Origin: Bacteriovoracaceae bacterium
GTDB lineage: Bacteria > Bdellovibrionota > Bacteriovoracia > Bacteriovoracales > Bacteriovoracaceae
Reading direction: 5' to 3'
Assembly: GCA_019752535.1 (NCBI GenBank)
Contig: JAIEMA010000007.1
Location: 1-64,000, forward strand
DNA: 64,000 nucleotides
Shown piece after piece: positions 1 through 6,702 of this stretch. Numbering within the stretch: the stretch's first letter is position 1; each line of letters starts with the position of its first letter. The notes beneath the pieces were generated by a model. That model was not told the DNA's origin, searched no databases, and saw nothing but the letters and a program-made list of their open reading frames with translations. The position numbers were made by a program, and so were the translations under genes.

Positions 1-2
1 AG

Positions 3-476
3 ATGCTTATCACAAAAACCCTCGAAAAAAGAGGAGTCGTCTGTCTGGAAGAGGTAAAAGGAAAAAATCTTGATGGTTCAAAATGGATTGCGGATACGTT
101 TTTTGAAGTTAATGGACGGAAAATTGTAATAGAAATTCAGCACTCATCCCAAACTTTGGAGAAGTATCTTAAGAGACAAAAAATCTATTTGGATGCTGGA
201 ATAGAGTGCATTTGGCTCCTATACATTGATCGATTTTTGACCTTAAACAAGGCAACAGCTAATCACAGATTGAGGTATGAATTTAACAATATATTCCCCA
301 AGGAAGGTTACTTTCATGGATGTATTAAGGAGCTGCCGGCAGTGTATCTTGTGATGGATTCTGCCCCAGTCGTGCGTGGGGTAGCGGGTTTTGAGTGTTC
401 TATGGATGTCTGGCTTAATGCAATCTTAGAAAAAAAATTTGGTTATCAGGACGGGAAGTGGATCATTCTAAAATAG
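3..476 (+). CDS. CoiA-like nuclease-domain protein, possibly 5'-partial
   Basis: The visible 157 residues resemble the nuclease-like domain of the CoiA competence family, a PD-(D/E)xK-type fold. A candidate catalytic set is visible: D31 in IADTFF, then E44-x-Q46 in VIEIQHSS, followed by an R-x3-Y helix (RQKIYLDAG) and a W-L-L strand. In CoiA-type proteins this domain is thought to process incoming or damaged DNA. The first ATG is two bases from the window edge, so the gene may start further left and the domain may be the end of a longer protein. It sits alone, on the 3' side of tRNA-Leu, which suggests accessory DNA. The fold call is reasonable; the function in this cell is unknown. Confidence 0.6.
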   Translation: MLITKTLEKRGVVCLEEVKGKNLDGSKWIADTFFEVNGRKIVIEIQHSSQTLEKYLKRQKIYLDAGIECIWLLYIDRFLTLNKATANHRLRYEFNNIFPKEGYFHGCIKELPAVYLVMDSAPVVRGVAGFECSMDVWLNAILEKKFGYQDGKWIILK

Positions 477-830
477 ACCCAATACTTACTTTCTAAAGAG
501 TATAGTGGAGTTCTTAAAAGTCATTCAATCGGCACAAGTTTCGCTTTGGATTTGTTATCTGTTGTGACCTGTTTTTATGGGTAATTTTTGTGGGCTGTTT
601 GTGGGCTACAATCCTTAACAATGGCCCACAAAAGATAAAAATAGAGTGAAATTGGTCACAAAGCCTTTTAGTGTAAAACTGTTCTAAGACACTAAAATAA
701 CTAAGAAAAACTTGAAGAAAACATACTGGGAAACAAAAAAACTGCATCATCAATCAAAAATTCATCAGTTAGCACGGTCTGCGACTATACAAAGACTGTA
801 CTAAGTGTAATGATTTTAACACGTTGGAAA
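477..830. other. Noncoding interval with repeated TTTGTGGGC motifs
   Basis: No convincing gene lies between the CoiA-like gene and tRNA-Leu. The minus-strand frame at 514-753 is Cys/Phe-rich and looks like chance. The motif TTTGTGGGC occurs directly at 587-595 and 598-606, and inverted as GCCCACAAA at 624-632, so TTTTGTGGGC (586-595) and GCCCACAAAA (624-633) form a 10-bp inverted repeat. Closely spaced short repeats near a tRNA 3' end are typical of phage or island attachment regions, but no integrase is visible here. I see no other signal in this interval. Confidence 0.4.
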
Positions 831-860
831 TAAAAAAAGCCCCTGTTTGGTGGAGCTTTT
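831..860 (-). terminator. Rho-independent terminator of tRNA-Leu
   Basis: Read on the minus strand, AAAAGCTCC (852-860) pairs with GGGGCTTTT (835-843) across an 8-nt loop, with one G-T pair, and the 3' arm runs into a T tract (832-838). It lies 8 bases past the encoded CCA of the tRNA, the expected position for its terminator. Confidence 0.75.
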
Positions 861-867
861 AAAGAAA

Positions 868-957
868 TGGTGCCCAGGACGAGACTCGAACTCGTACGGT
901 CTGTTAAGGAGCCGTGGGATTTTAAATCCCATGTGTCTACCATTCCACCACCCGGGC
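868..957 (-). tRNA. tRNA-Leu (anticodon UAA)
   Basis: The minus strand folds as a class II tRNA. The acceptor stem GCCCGGG pairs with CCTGGGC (one G-U), followed by discriminator A and an encoded CCA (868-870). The anticodon loop TTTAAAA is closed by TGGGA/TCCCA and gives anticodon UAA, which reads UUA and UUG. A long variable arm, typical of Leu, Ser and Tyr tRNAs, precedes the T arm GAGTTCGAGTCTC. The length is 90 nt including CCA. A terminator follows, and a TTGACA-bearing promoter lies just upstream. Confidence 0.95.
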
Positions 958-966
958 ACAGAGCTT

Positions 967-998
967 AACATAGTGGTTTGATGAGAAGTTTCTGTCAA
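967..998 (-). promoter_or_regulatory. Putative promoter of tRNA-Leu
   Basis: On the minus strand a perfect TTGACA (993-998) is followed by TATGTT (967-972), with a start expected near 960, three bases before the mature tRNA. The 20-nt spacer is longer than ideal, so the -10 choice is uncertain. The promoter overlaps the first codons of the divergent lipoprotein gene, so the two genes cannot be regulated fully independently. Confidence 0.4.
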
Positions 999-2453
999 TT
1001 TATCCTTCTAATTCTTTTGCTGGCGCAGGGCGGCTGCAGCTGGTTATTTCCTCATCGCTTAGATGATGAGGCTTTCCTTTCTCGAGTTGAACCTGTCTGG
1101 TTCGAGATGAATCAAGGGATAAAACTGGCCAGCTGGCAGGGTGAGGTTCAACCGCATTTGTTTTTTGATCCCCTTCCAGATTTAAACCCTGCATTAAGCC
1201 ATGTTCAGTTTTTACCACTCTCAATCGCTGGCAGTGAATTTAGCTATGAGCTTGATGTGGTCTCAGGCCAGCGCTATTTCTCCAGTTTTTATTGTGAGCA
1301 AAATGATGTCTGGAAAGAAAAAAGAAAAATCCCTGAAAGACCTCTCTACACTTTGGGAGTGATTCCTCGTCACTTTGATCAGTTGAATCAACCTCAAAGG
1401 ATTATCGTTTTTGGCGGCCAAGGACGATTTAAAATTGAGGAACCCGTCACTTACCGAGTGCGCATTATTGGGGCACTTGTTGAGCAGCTCTGTTTGGTCG
1501 GCAAATGCTCAGGCCCTAAAGAGTGGGTTGGCAGAATGATTCTTGTTGGAGTGGATGAAAAGGAACGTAAATTTTCAGGTGCAAAAAAGATTGAAGACTT
1601 GAAGAACCTTGTGGATATGGAGCAAGTGAAAGGTCAGCTTGAAAATCTCTATGGGCGCAATCGTCAAGCCGATGTGGACTATCCAGCTGTGAAAATTGGA
1701 AATTTGATACCGGCGAGCGAAGCGGTCGATTTTATGCTTAAGCGCTCGATTGTTTTGGTCACTAAAGAGTTAGTCACCTTACAAAAATCTTGTTCAATCA
1801 TTTATCAAAAACTTTGGAAAGATGTCGGTGAGAAGAATTTCCTTGATCAGCCGGCCCAGACGAAAGAAGAAATTCGAAAGCATGCTGATCTAGTCAAGAA
1901 ACTAAAGTTAAGTGATAAGCCGACGTATTTTCCACAGAGACTTGCTCATTTCCTGAAGAAGTACGGTGATGATTTAGCGACCTGTGGAAGACTCGTGTAT
2001 CCAGGGGATCCTAACGGGCAGATGGAAAAATTCAAATTCGTCTCATGGGTCAACATGTTCGTCCAACTTCATAAAGCGGGTTGGGAGTATGATTGCCGGA
2101 TGCAAGCTTGGCAGCCGTCTAATCTTGGAAAAGAGGCGATGGATAACATGAAAAAATACGGCATCAATTGTACTGAACGCAGCTACGATGCAGCCATGAA
2201 GTATTTGCCTGCTTTCTTGAAGACTCTGCGTGCTGCAGTCGGGCAGCGTTGGCGCTTTGTGGGTTGGGATGAACATACTTATGGAACCCACTCAAAGCTT
2301 CAAACATGGATCAATACACCGGATCGTGTTTTTGCCTGTGAGAAAGATATGAATGAAAAAATTCGTGAAGGTTGGAAAGAGAATCCTGAAGGCATGGAAT
2401 GGCTTCCTCGCTTTAATCCTCAACTGCACAAGAATGGGGACTATATTTACTAA
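981..2453 (+). CDS. Putative lipoprotein, unknown family, first gene of the NuoB/NuoCD-like unit
   Basis: The 490-residue product begins with a short basic n-region and a hydrophobic stretch (FILLILLLAQ) ending at G-G-C, a plausible but imperfect lipobox with the acylated Cys near residue 18. I do not recognise the mature protein. It has scattered cysteines (for example CLVGKC and CRM) and a mixed alpha/beta composition rich in aromatic residues. ATG 981 is preferred over the in-frame TTG at 978. Its stop overlaps the start of the NuoB-like gene (TAATG), so the two are translationally coupled, suggesting that this envelope protein works with the complex-I-like proteins. Only 23 bases separate it from the divergent tRNA, so its promoter must overlap the tRNA gene. 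Confidence 0.6.
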   Translation: MRSFCQFILLILLLAQGGCSWLFPHRLDDEAFLSRVEPVWFEMNQGIKLASWQGEVQPHLFFDPLPDLNPALSHVQFLPLSIAGSEFSYELDVVSGQRYFSSFYCEQNDVWKEKRKIPERPLYTLGVIPRHFDQLNQPQRIIVFGGQGRFKIEEPVTYRVRIIGALVEQLCLVGKCSGPKEWVGRMILVGVDEKERKFSGAKKIEDLKNLVDMEQVKGQLENLYGRNRQADVDYPAVKIGNLIPASEAVDFMLKRSIVLVTKELVTLQKSCSIIYQKLWKDVGEKNFLDQPAQTKEEIRKHADLVKKLKLSDKPTYFPQRLAHFLKKYGDDLATCGRLVYPGDPNGQMEKFKFVSWVNMFVQLHKAGWEYDCRMQAWQPSNLGKEAMDNMKKYGINCTERSYDAAMKYLPAFLKTLRAAVGQRWRFVGWDEHTYGTHSKLQTWINTPDRVFACEKDMNEKIREGWKENPEGMEWLPRFNPQLHKNGDYIY

Positions 2454-2884
2454 TGAAAAATATCTTCTCTCCTTTTATTCGCTTCCTTGATTCTTGGGCT
2501 GCACAGAAAATTGTGAGAGTCGCTCTGTTTGGACAAGGAATTGCTCTAGAGGAGTGGGCCAGTCTAAATACGTCACCCTATCGTAAAAGAAAGCCCAATA
2601 TCAAACTAGTCACTCAGCCTGACGAAGCCGAAGTCTTGGCTTTGCATGGCCCTATTACAGATTTAAGTTTTCAAGCTTTAGAATCTTGGGTCAGTGGCTC
2701 GCAAAAGTATGCAAAGCTTTTAGCCGTTGGAGCGGAAATCGAAATCAACAAAGAGGGGAGGATTGTATCCCCGAATGGAGAAGCCTCTACGTTTAAAGTG
2801 GATCGCATTCTTCCAGGTCATCCTCCGACTCCTGAAGATTTAATCCTCGCTATTCAACAATTAATGGAGCCACCACATGTTTGA
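2453..2884 (+). CDS. NuoB/group-4 hydrogenase small-subunit-like protein lacking all Fe-S ligands
   Basis: This 143-residue protein follows the small-subunit pattern of complex I (NuoB) and Hyf/Ech-type hydrogenases: a V-x-LFGQGIALEE segment where CxxC normally lies, IKLVTQPDEAEVLALHGPIT (the KLV-SPRHAD-VTGP block), LLAVGAE (VGDC/GAC block) and a C-terminal PGHPPTPEDL (PGCPPRPE block). The four ligands of the proximal 4Fe-4S (N2) cluster are replaced: G27 and I30 for the first pair, E95 for the third and H123 for the fourth. The fold is probably kept but the cluster cannot form in the normal way. It overlaps its neighbours by 1 and 8 bases. Either it is structural only, or it binds something else. 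Family assignment is good; function is unknown. Confidence 0.75.
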   Translation: MKNIFSPFIRFLDSWAAQKIVRVALFGQGIALEEWASLNTSPYRKRKPNIKLVTQPDEAEVLALHGPITDLSFQALESWVSGSQKYAKLLAVGAEIEINKEGRIVSPNGEASTFKVDRILPGHPPTPEDLILAIQQLMEPPHV

Positions 2885-4481
2885 TTGGGGCACCTTTCGC
2901 GAACTCAAAGACTTTTATACTGGCATTTTTGGAAGCTATTATCGTTTTGATCATGATCACCACCATATTCAAGTCTCAACTCGCAACTTAATTCAATGCT
3001 TAGATATTCTAAAAAATGATCTAGGCTTTTTGCTGTTAAATGATATTGCTGTCACTGCAGTAGAGGGACATCCTCTTTACCAGAAGCAATTTCCTAAGAC
3101 TGATTGGGATATCACTTATCATCTTTATCATTACGAATCTCATCAGCGCTTCCAAGTTCATTTACTCCTCTCCCATGGAGAAAGTTTGCCAACCGCTCAG
3201 AGTCTCTTTGGTAATGCTTTAAGATTTGAAAATGAAGCCAAGATTCGTTTGGGCTTACTCGTTGATCAGCCCACTCGTTTAAAAATTCCTGACTATAAAA
3301 AGAATCCAAACTTAAGTGAAGCTCCATACCCAGAAGAGTTAAACCAGTGGTACCTGTTCGATCTCAATCATCCCATCACTAAACAGCAGTGGGAGCTAGC
3401 TTGTGAGGCGAGTGGGGGCAAAATTATTAATTCTTGGATGCAAGCTGGATTTTGGAAACGTGGGTGGGAGAAGTCGGCCACACGAATGACTCCATTGATG
3501 ATGCAGCCGATTTTGGATGGACTTATTCCAACAGCAGCACCTCTAACGAATATCGCATGGGCGAAAACGGTTGAGGATTATTTTATTTGGAAGATCCCAG
3601 AGCGGGCGCAGGCCGTACGGATGATCTTCATGGAGCTCTCGCGTATTTCGCATCATCTCTCTGTTCTTGCTGATCTTGCTGACTCTTTAGGAGTCGATGA
3701 AGCTCAGCGTGTGTGTTTTGAAACCAGAGAGAGAATTCGCTCCTTATTTCAATTCTATAACGGGGGCCGTGTGGCCACGCGGTTAGCCTCATTTGGTGGA
3801 CTCTCTCACGATATTCCCCATGGCTGGGTTCAAGAAGCAATCTCATTCATGAAAGGTCTAGAGGGCGCAATTGTCTTGTATCGAAGAATGGTGGCCCATC
3901 ATCCACTTTCAAAAAAACGTCTTAAGGTTGCCGCTTTATCAGCTCACGAAGCCCTTGAATCTGGAATAACCGGTCCAGCTCTTCGAGCCACGGGTATTAA
4001 TTTTGATCTCAGAAAATCTCGACCATTTTATTTCTACAAAGACATCGATTTTGATGTTCCAGTGGGCATCCATGGCGACTCTCATGATCGCATGTTGATT
4101 TTGATTGAAGAATGTTCTGAGTCTCTCCGTATTTTATGGCAGGTGATTGATAATCTTCCTTTAGGTGATATTCGTATTGATCTTCCACAAATTGAAGAAT
4201 TCAACAACGGCACTCTAGATGTAGAAACATGGAAGGCGTGGATAAAGACTGCTGATAGAACTTGGGGAGCACAGTTTACGGGAGTTGAAGGGGCCAATGG
4301 AGAGCTGGCTTTTCATTTAGCCCTCAATCCAAATGCTCTTGAGATTTGGGCCCTAAAAATTAAAACAAATGCCCAATGTCTGGCCCATGCGCTTCCCGTA
4401 TTTTTAAAACAGTGTTCAGTGGCAGATTTATCATCTGCCCTTGCGACAATTAATATCGAAGCCAGTGCTTTAGATAGGTGA
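2877..4481 (+). CDS. NuoC-NuoD fusion-like large subunit (complex I / group-4 hydrogenase related), no Ni-Fe ligands
   Basis: The 534 residues comprise a NuoC/30-kDa-like part (about 1-160, with the S-x-LFGNALRFENEAKIRLGL block) and a NuoD/49-kDa-like part (about 165-534). The latter keeps NHP near its start, KRGWEK where HRGxEK is usual, a P-x-RA-x-x-VRMIFMELSRI helix, the FNGG-like YNGGRVATRL block, LRATGINFDLRKS and a terminal NIEASALDR. Hydrogenases of this fold carry RICGxC near the N-terminus and DPCxxC near the C-terminus; neither is present. The arrangement matches HyfG/HycE or fused NuoCD. Gene order small subunit, large subunit, ferredoxin mimics a peripheral arm. No membrane subunits are nearby. 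Confidence 0.75.
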   Translation: MFDWGTFRELKDFYTGIFGSYYRFDHDHHHIQVSTRNLIQCLDILKNDLGFLLLNDIAVTAVEGHPLYQKQFPKTDWDITYHLYHYESHQRFQVHLLLSHGESLPTAQSLFGNALRFENEAKIRLGLLVDQPTRLKIPDYKKNPNLSEAPYPEELNQWYLFDLNHPITKQQWELACEASGGKIINSWMQAGFWKRGWEKSATRMTPLMMQPILDGLIPTAAPLTNIAWAKTVEDYFIWKIPERAQAVRMIFMELSRISHHLSVLADLADSLGVDEAQRVCFETRERIRSLFQFYNGGRVATRLASFGGLSHDIPHGWVQEAISFMKGLEGAIVLYRRMVAHHPLSKKRLKVAALSAHEALESGITGPALRATGINFDLRKSRPFYFYKDIDFDVPVGIHGDSHDRMLILIEECSESLRILWQVIDNLPLGDIRIDLPQIEEFNNGTLDVETWKAWIKTADRTWGAQFTGVEGANGELAFHLALNPNALEIWALKIKTNAQCLAHALPVFLKQCSVADLSSALATINIEASALDR

Positions 4482-4485
4482 AAAA

Positions 4486-4854
4486 ATGATTCTCAAAAAA
4501 GAACATTATGTTGAACTTCCATGGTGGCGTTGGGCCCAGTTAAGAGCTCTCTTAGCATGGTCACGGCATAGTGGGGGATTCGCTCGTATGCTTGGCGCAG
4601 ATGGCAAAAAAGCCTGGCAATTAGGCCCCATAAAAATGCAGCATTCTCGTAAAGTTCCAGTACTAAATCAGAAGCTAGATGAAAACGAAATGCGTTTAGC
4701 ACGTCAGATTTGTCCCACTCGTGCCATTATTCACGATCTTAGCAAAGGCTGGGAGATCTCGGCCCCAAGATGTATTGCCTGCGGACTTTGCTATTCTTGC
4801 GCTCCCAAATCTCTCTCACCTTCAAGTGAGTCAATAGGAAGCTTTGTTCCTTAA
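4486..4854 (+). CDS. Small ferredoxin-like protein with one probable 4Fe-4S cluster
   Basis: In this 122-residue protein the cysteines cluster at the C-terminus: C76 in ICPTRAI, then C96, C99 and C102 in CIACGLC, and C105 in SCAP. In NuoI/HyfH-type 2x[4Fe-4S] ferredoxins the first half-site is CxxCxxCxxxCP. Here that first CxxCxxC is absent, leaving C76 plus C96-C99-C102 as ligands of a single cluster, with C105 left over. The N-terminal 60 residues are basic and aromatic (LPWWRWAQLR) and could dock on a membrane or partner. It lies 4 bases after the NuoCD-like gene and is probably the only Fe-S protein of the unit. Related to NuoI/HyfH, but reduced. Confidence 0.65.
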   Translation: MILKKEHYVELPWWRWAQLRALLAWSRHSGGFARMLGADGKKAWQLGPIKMQHSRKVPVLNQKLDENEMRLARQICPTRAIIHDLSKGWEISAPRCIACGLCYSCAPKSLSPSSESIGSFVP

Positions 4855-4931
4855 ATCTTGCAACGCTCAGATATTGCAAAGACATTATGTTGTTCTTGTC
4901 TCATTCAATAATGCCATGAGAGAATTAAGAA

Positions 4932-4948
4932 ACCGATAACAAATCGGT
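4932..4948. promoter_or_regulatory. 17-bp dyad ahead of the desaturase gene
   Basis: ACCGAT, five bases, then ATCGGT form a perfect dyad 17 bases before the desaturase start codon. Position and symmetry suit a repressor operator or a small leader hairpin. No regulator gene is adjacent, so the binder is unknown. Confidence 0.35.
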
Positions 4949-4965
4949 GCATCAAGGACATCACT

Positions 4966-6072
4966 ATGCGCACATTCATGACAATTCTCTTTTTTATCGC
5001 TTCCTATTTTGCAGCTGATTGGACGGTCACTCATTTCATCGGATCAGAAGGGTTAGTCGGAGCCTTCTTCGATTCGTACTCATGGGTTTGGTATATCGGT
5101 TACACGATTGTTATCTCTCACCTCACTATCACGGCCATGTCTCTCTCGTTTCATCGCTCTCATACGCACAAAGGAGTTGAGTTCAATCCTTACCTCGATA
5201 TGCTTATGCAAGTATGGCTCTGGTGTGTGACGAGCATGTCAAAGCCTGATTGGGTTTCTGTTCACGTTTATCACCACGCTCACAGTGACACAGACAAAGA
5301 TCCGCATTCACCGGTGAAGAAAGGTTTCTGGCGTGTCTTCCTTCTTGGTGTCTTTGATTACTCTCAGGCCAAGAGCTGGCCAGATGTTTTGAAGATTAGA
5401 AAAACTATTAAACTTAATAAGCTTGAAAAATTTATTTCTGAAAATCTTTTTTTCGGACCTTATATTTTCTCATGCCTTCTTCTAGTCCTCTTCGGTGGCC
5501 ACACAGGATTAATTCTCCTTGTGACAAACTTCCTCATTTCTCCACTCTTCGCTGTGGGGGGCGTGAATGCTCTTGCTCACACTTGGGGATACCGTAATCA
5601 TCTCGACTCTGGAGACAATAGCCGCAACATCGGCTTCCTGTTCCCGTTGAACTTTATTATTTGCGGCGAGCTTGATCACAATAACCATCACGCTCATCAG
5701 CGCTCGGCTTCTTTCCGCCATAAGTGGTATGAGTTCGATATTGGTTGGGCTTATATTTGGACACTTGCAAAATTTAAATTGGCCAATGTACGCCACAGCT
5801 ATACGACACTGACTTTGAAGCAAGACATGAGCCGTAAAGTGAAAGCTCTTATCGAGCGTGATTCTCGCTTTAAGCAAAAGCTTGAAGAGATGGCGAAGGA
5901 ATATCACACGTCAGCTCAAGAGCTTCGTGATGCCGTAGAAGCTTATATCCAAGGTCAGAAAGTGAAGTTCAATGGTCAGAAGATTATTTTTGATGCTCGA
6001 ATGAAAGCATTCATTGAAGAGCTTCAGCGCACAGTTCGTATTAATGAAGAGCTTGGATTAGTTTACGCCTAA
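4966..6072 (+). CDS. Membrane fatty acid desaturase (delta-9 acyl-CoA/acyl-lipid type)
   Basis: This 368-residue di-iron desaturase introduces a cis double bond into acyl chains at the inner membrane. Three histidine boxes are present: HRSHTH (63-68), HVYHHAH (100-106) with the usual DTDKDPHSP after it, and HNNHHAH (238-244). Hydrophobic membrane segments lie near residues 2-20, 40-60 and 160-200. The C-terminal 90 residues are a charged cytoplasmic extension. A Shine-Dalgarno AAGGA lies 9 bases before ATG 4966. The 3' end overlaps the convergent aat gene by 15 bases. It belongs to the stearoyl-CoA desaturase class; the exact substrate and position are inferred from the family. Confidence 0.88.
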   Translation: MRTFMTILFFIASYFAADWTVTHFIGSEGLVGAFFDSYSWVWYIGYTIVISHLTITAMSLSFHRSHTHKGVEFNPYLDMLMQVWLWCVTSMSKPDWVSVHVYHHAHSDTDKDPHSPVKKGFWRVFLLGVFDYSQAKSWPDVLKIRKTIKLNKLEKFISENLFFGPYIFSCLLLVLFGGHTGLILLVTNFLISPLFAVGGVNALAHTWGYRNHLDSGDNSRNIGFLFPLNFIICGELDHNNHHAHQRSASFRHKWYEFDIGWAYIWTLAKFKLANVRHSYTTLTLKQDMSRKVKALIERDSRFKQKLEEMAKEYHTSAQELRDAVEAYIQGQKVKFNGQKIIFDARMKAFIEELQRTVRINEELGLVYA

Positions 6073-6702
6073 ATTTAATTGATTAAGCCGCGCTAGGAAT
6101 TCCTGGCGCGGTATGTACTTCCCGCCCACACTTTCCACGACATTCGTCACCATTTGAGTATCCAAAAATTGAACACCCTCTGATTTAAAAATCTCGATGG
6201 CATGCAACAGACAAGCCTTCCCCGCATTATCTTCTAGCGTGAACATACTCTCACCAGATCTAAATTCACCAAGTTTAACGCCATAAAGACCACCCACCAG
6301 TCGCTGACCAAGCCAAGCCCCAACACACCAAGCATGACCCAATTCAAAGAGCTCAGAGTAGCCTTGAATAATTTCTGGAGTAATCCATGTTGAGGGCTGA
6401 TCTTTCCTAGGTACAACAGCACAGAGGCGAATGATCTCTTGAAATGATTTATTCATTTTGATTTCAAAAGGTGATTTCTTTAAAAACTTTTGCAAACTCT
6501 TTGGAACATGGAGATCTTTGAAATCAAGAATTCCTCTAGGGTTGGGTGAGAACCAGGCCACAGGAAAATCGAGGGAGAGAGGCCAGGGGAATATGCCCTG
6601 TCTATAAGCTTCGATCAGTGTATCGGTTTTAAGATCTCCACCGACCGCAACCAGTCCATCTTCTGTGGCCATCTCTACTGGTGGAAAAACAATCTTACGC
6701 AT
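6058..6702 (-). CDS. aat: Leucyl/phenylalanyl-tRNA-protein transferase
   Basis: Aat attaches Leu or Phe to proteins with N-terminal Lys or Arg, marking them for ClpS/ClpAP degradation. The 214 residues carry FPP near the start, FPWP, WFSPNPRGI, VGGLYGV, the GESMF block and DTQ-x5-V-x3-GG near the C-terminus, all family signatures. ATG 6702 (MRKIVFPP) overlaps the upstream stop by 8 bases and is preferred over GTG 6708. It is the last gene of a three-gene operon with a ureohydrolase and a 2-hydroxyacid dehydrogenase, an unusual partnership for Aat. Confidence 0.92.
   Translation of the reverse strand: MRKIVFPPVEMATEDGLVAVGGDLKTDTLIEAYRQGIFPWPLSLDFPVAWFSPNPRGILDFKDLHVPKSLQKFLKKSPFEIKMNKSFQEIIRLCAVVPRKDQPSTWITPEIIQGYSELFELGHAWCVGAWLGQRLVGGLYGVKLGEFRSGESMFTLEDNAGKACLLHAIEIFKSEGVQFLDTQMVTNVVESVGGKYIPRQEFLARLNQLNLGVN

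Noticed and set aside
514-753. Open frame of 79 codons on the minus strand
   Set aside because: Cys/Phe-rich composition, no ribosome binding site and no recognisable pattern; it lies across the TTTGTGGGC repeats.
2453-4854. True complex I or hydrogenase arm
   Set aside because: The Fe-S and Ni-Fe ligand motifs are absent and no membrane subunits are nearby, so neither name is used as a product call.
4908-4939. FliA promoter before the desaturase (ACCGATAA)
   Set aside because: The -10 word is close but no TAAA lies at the right distance, and the sequence is part of the dyad at 4932-4948.
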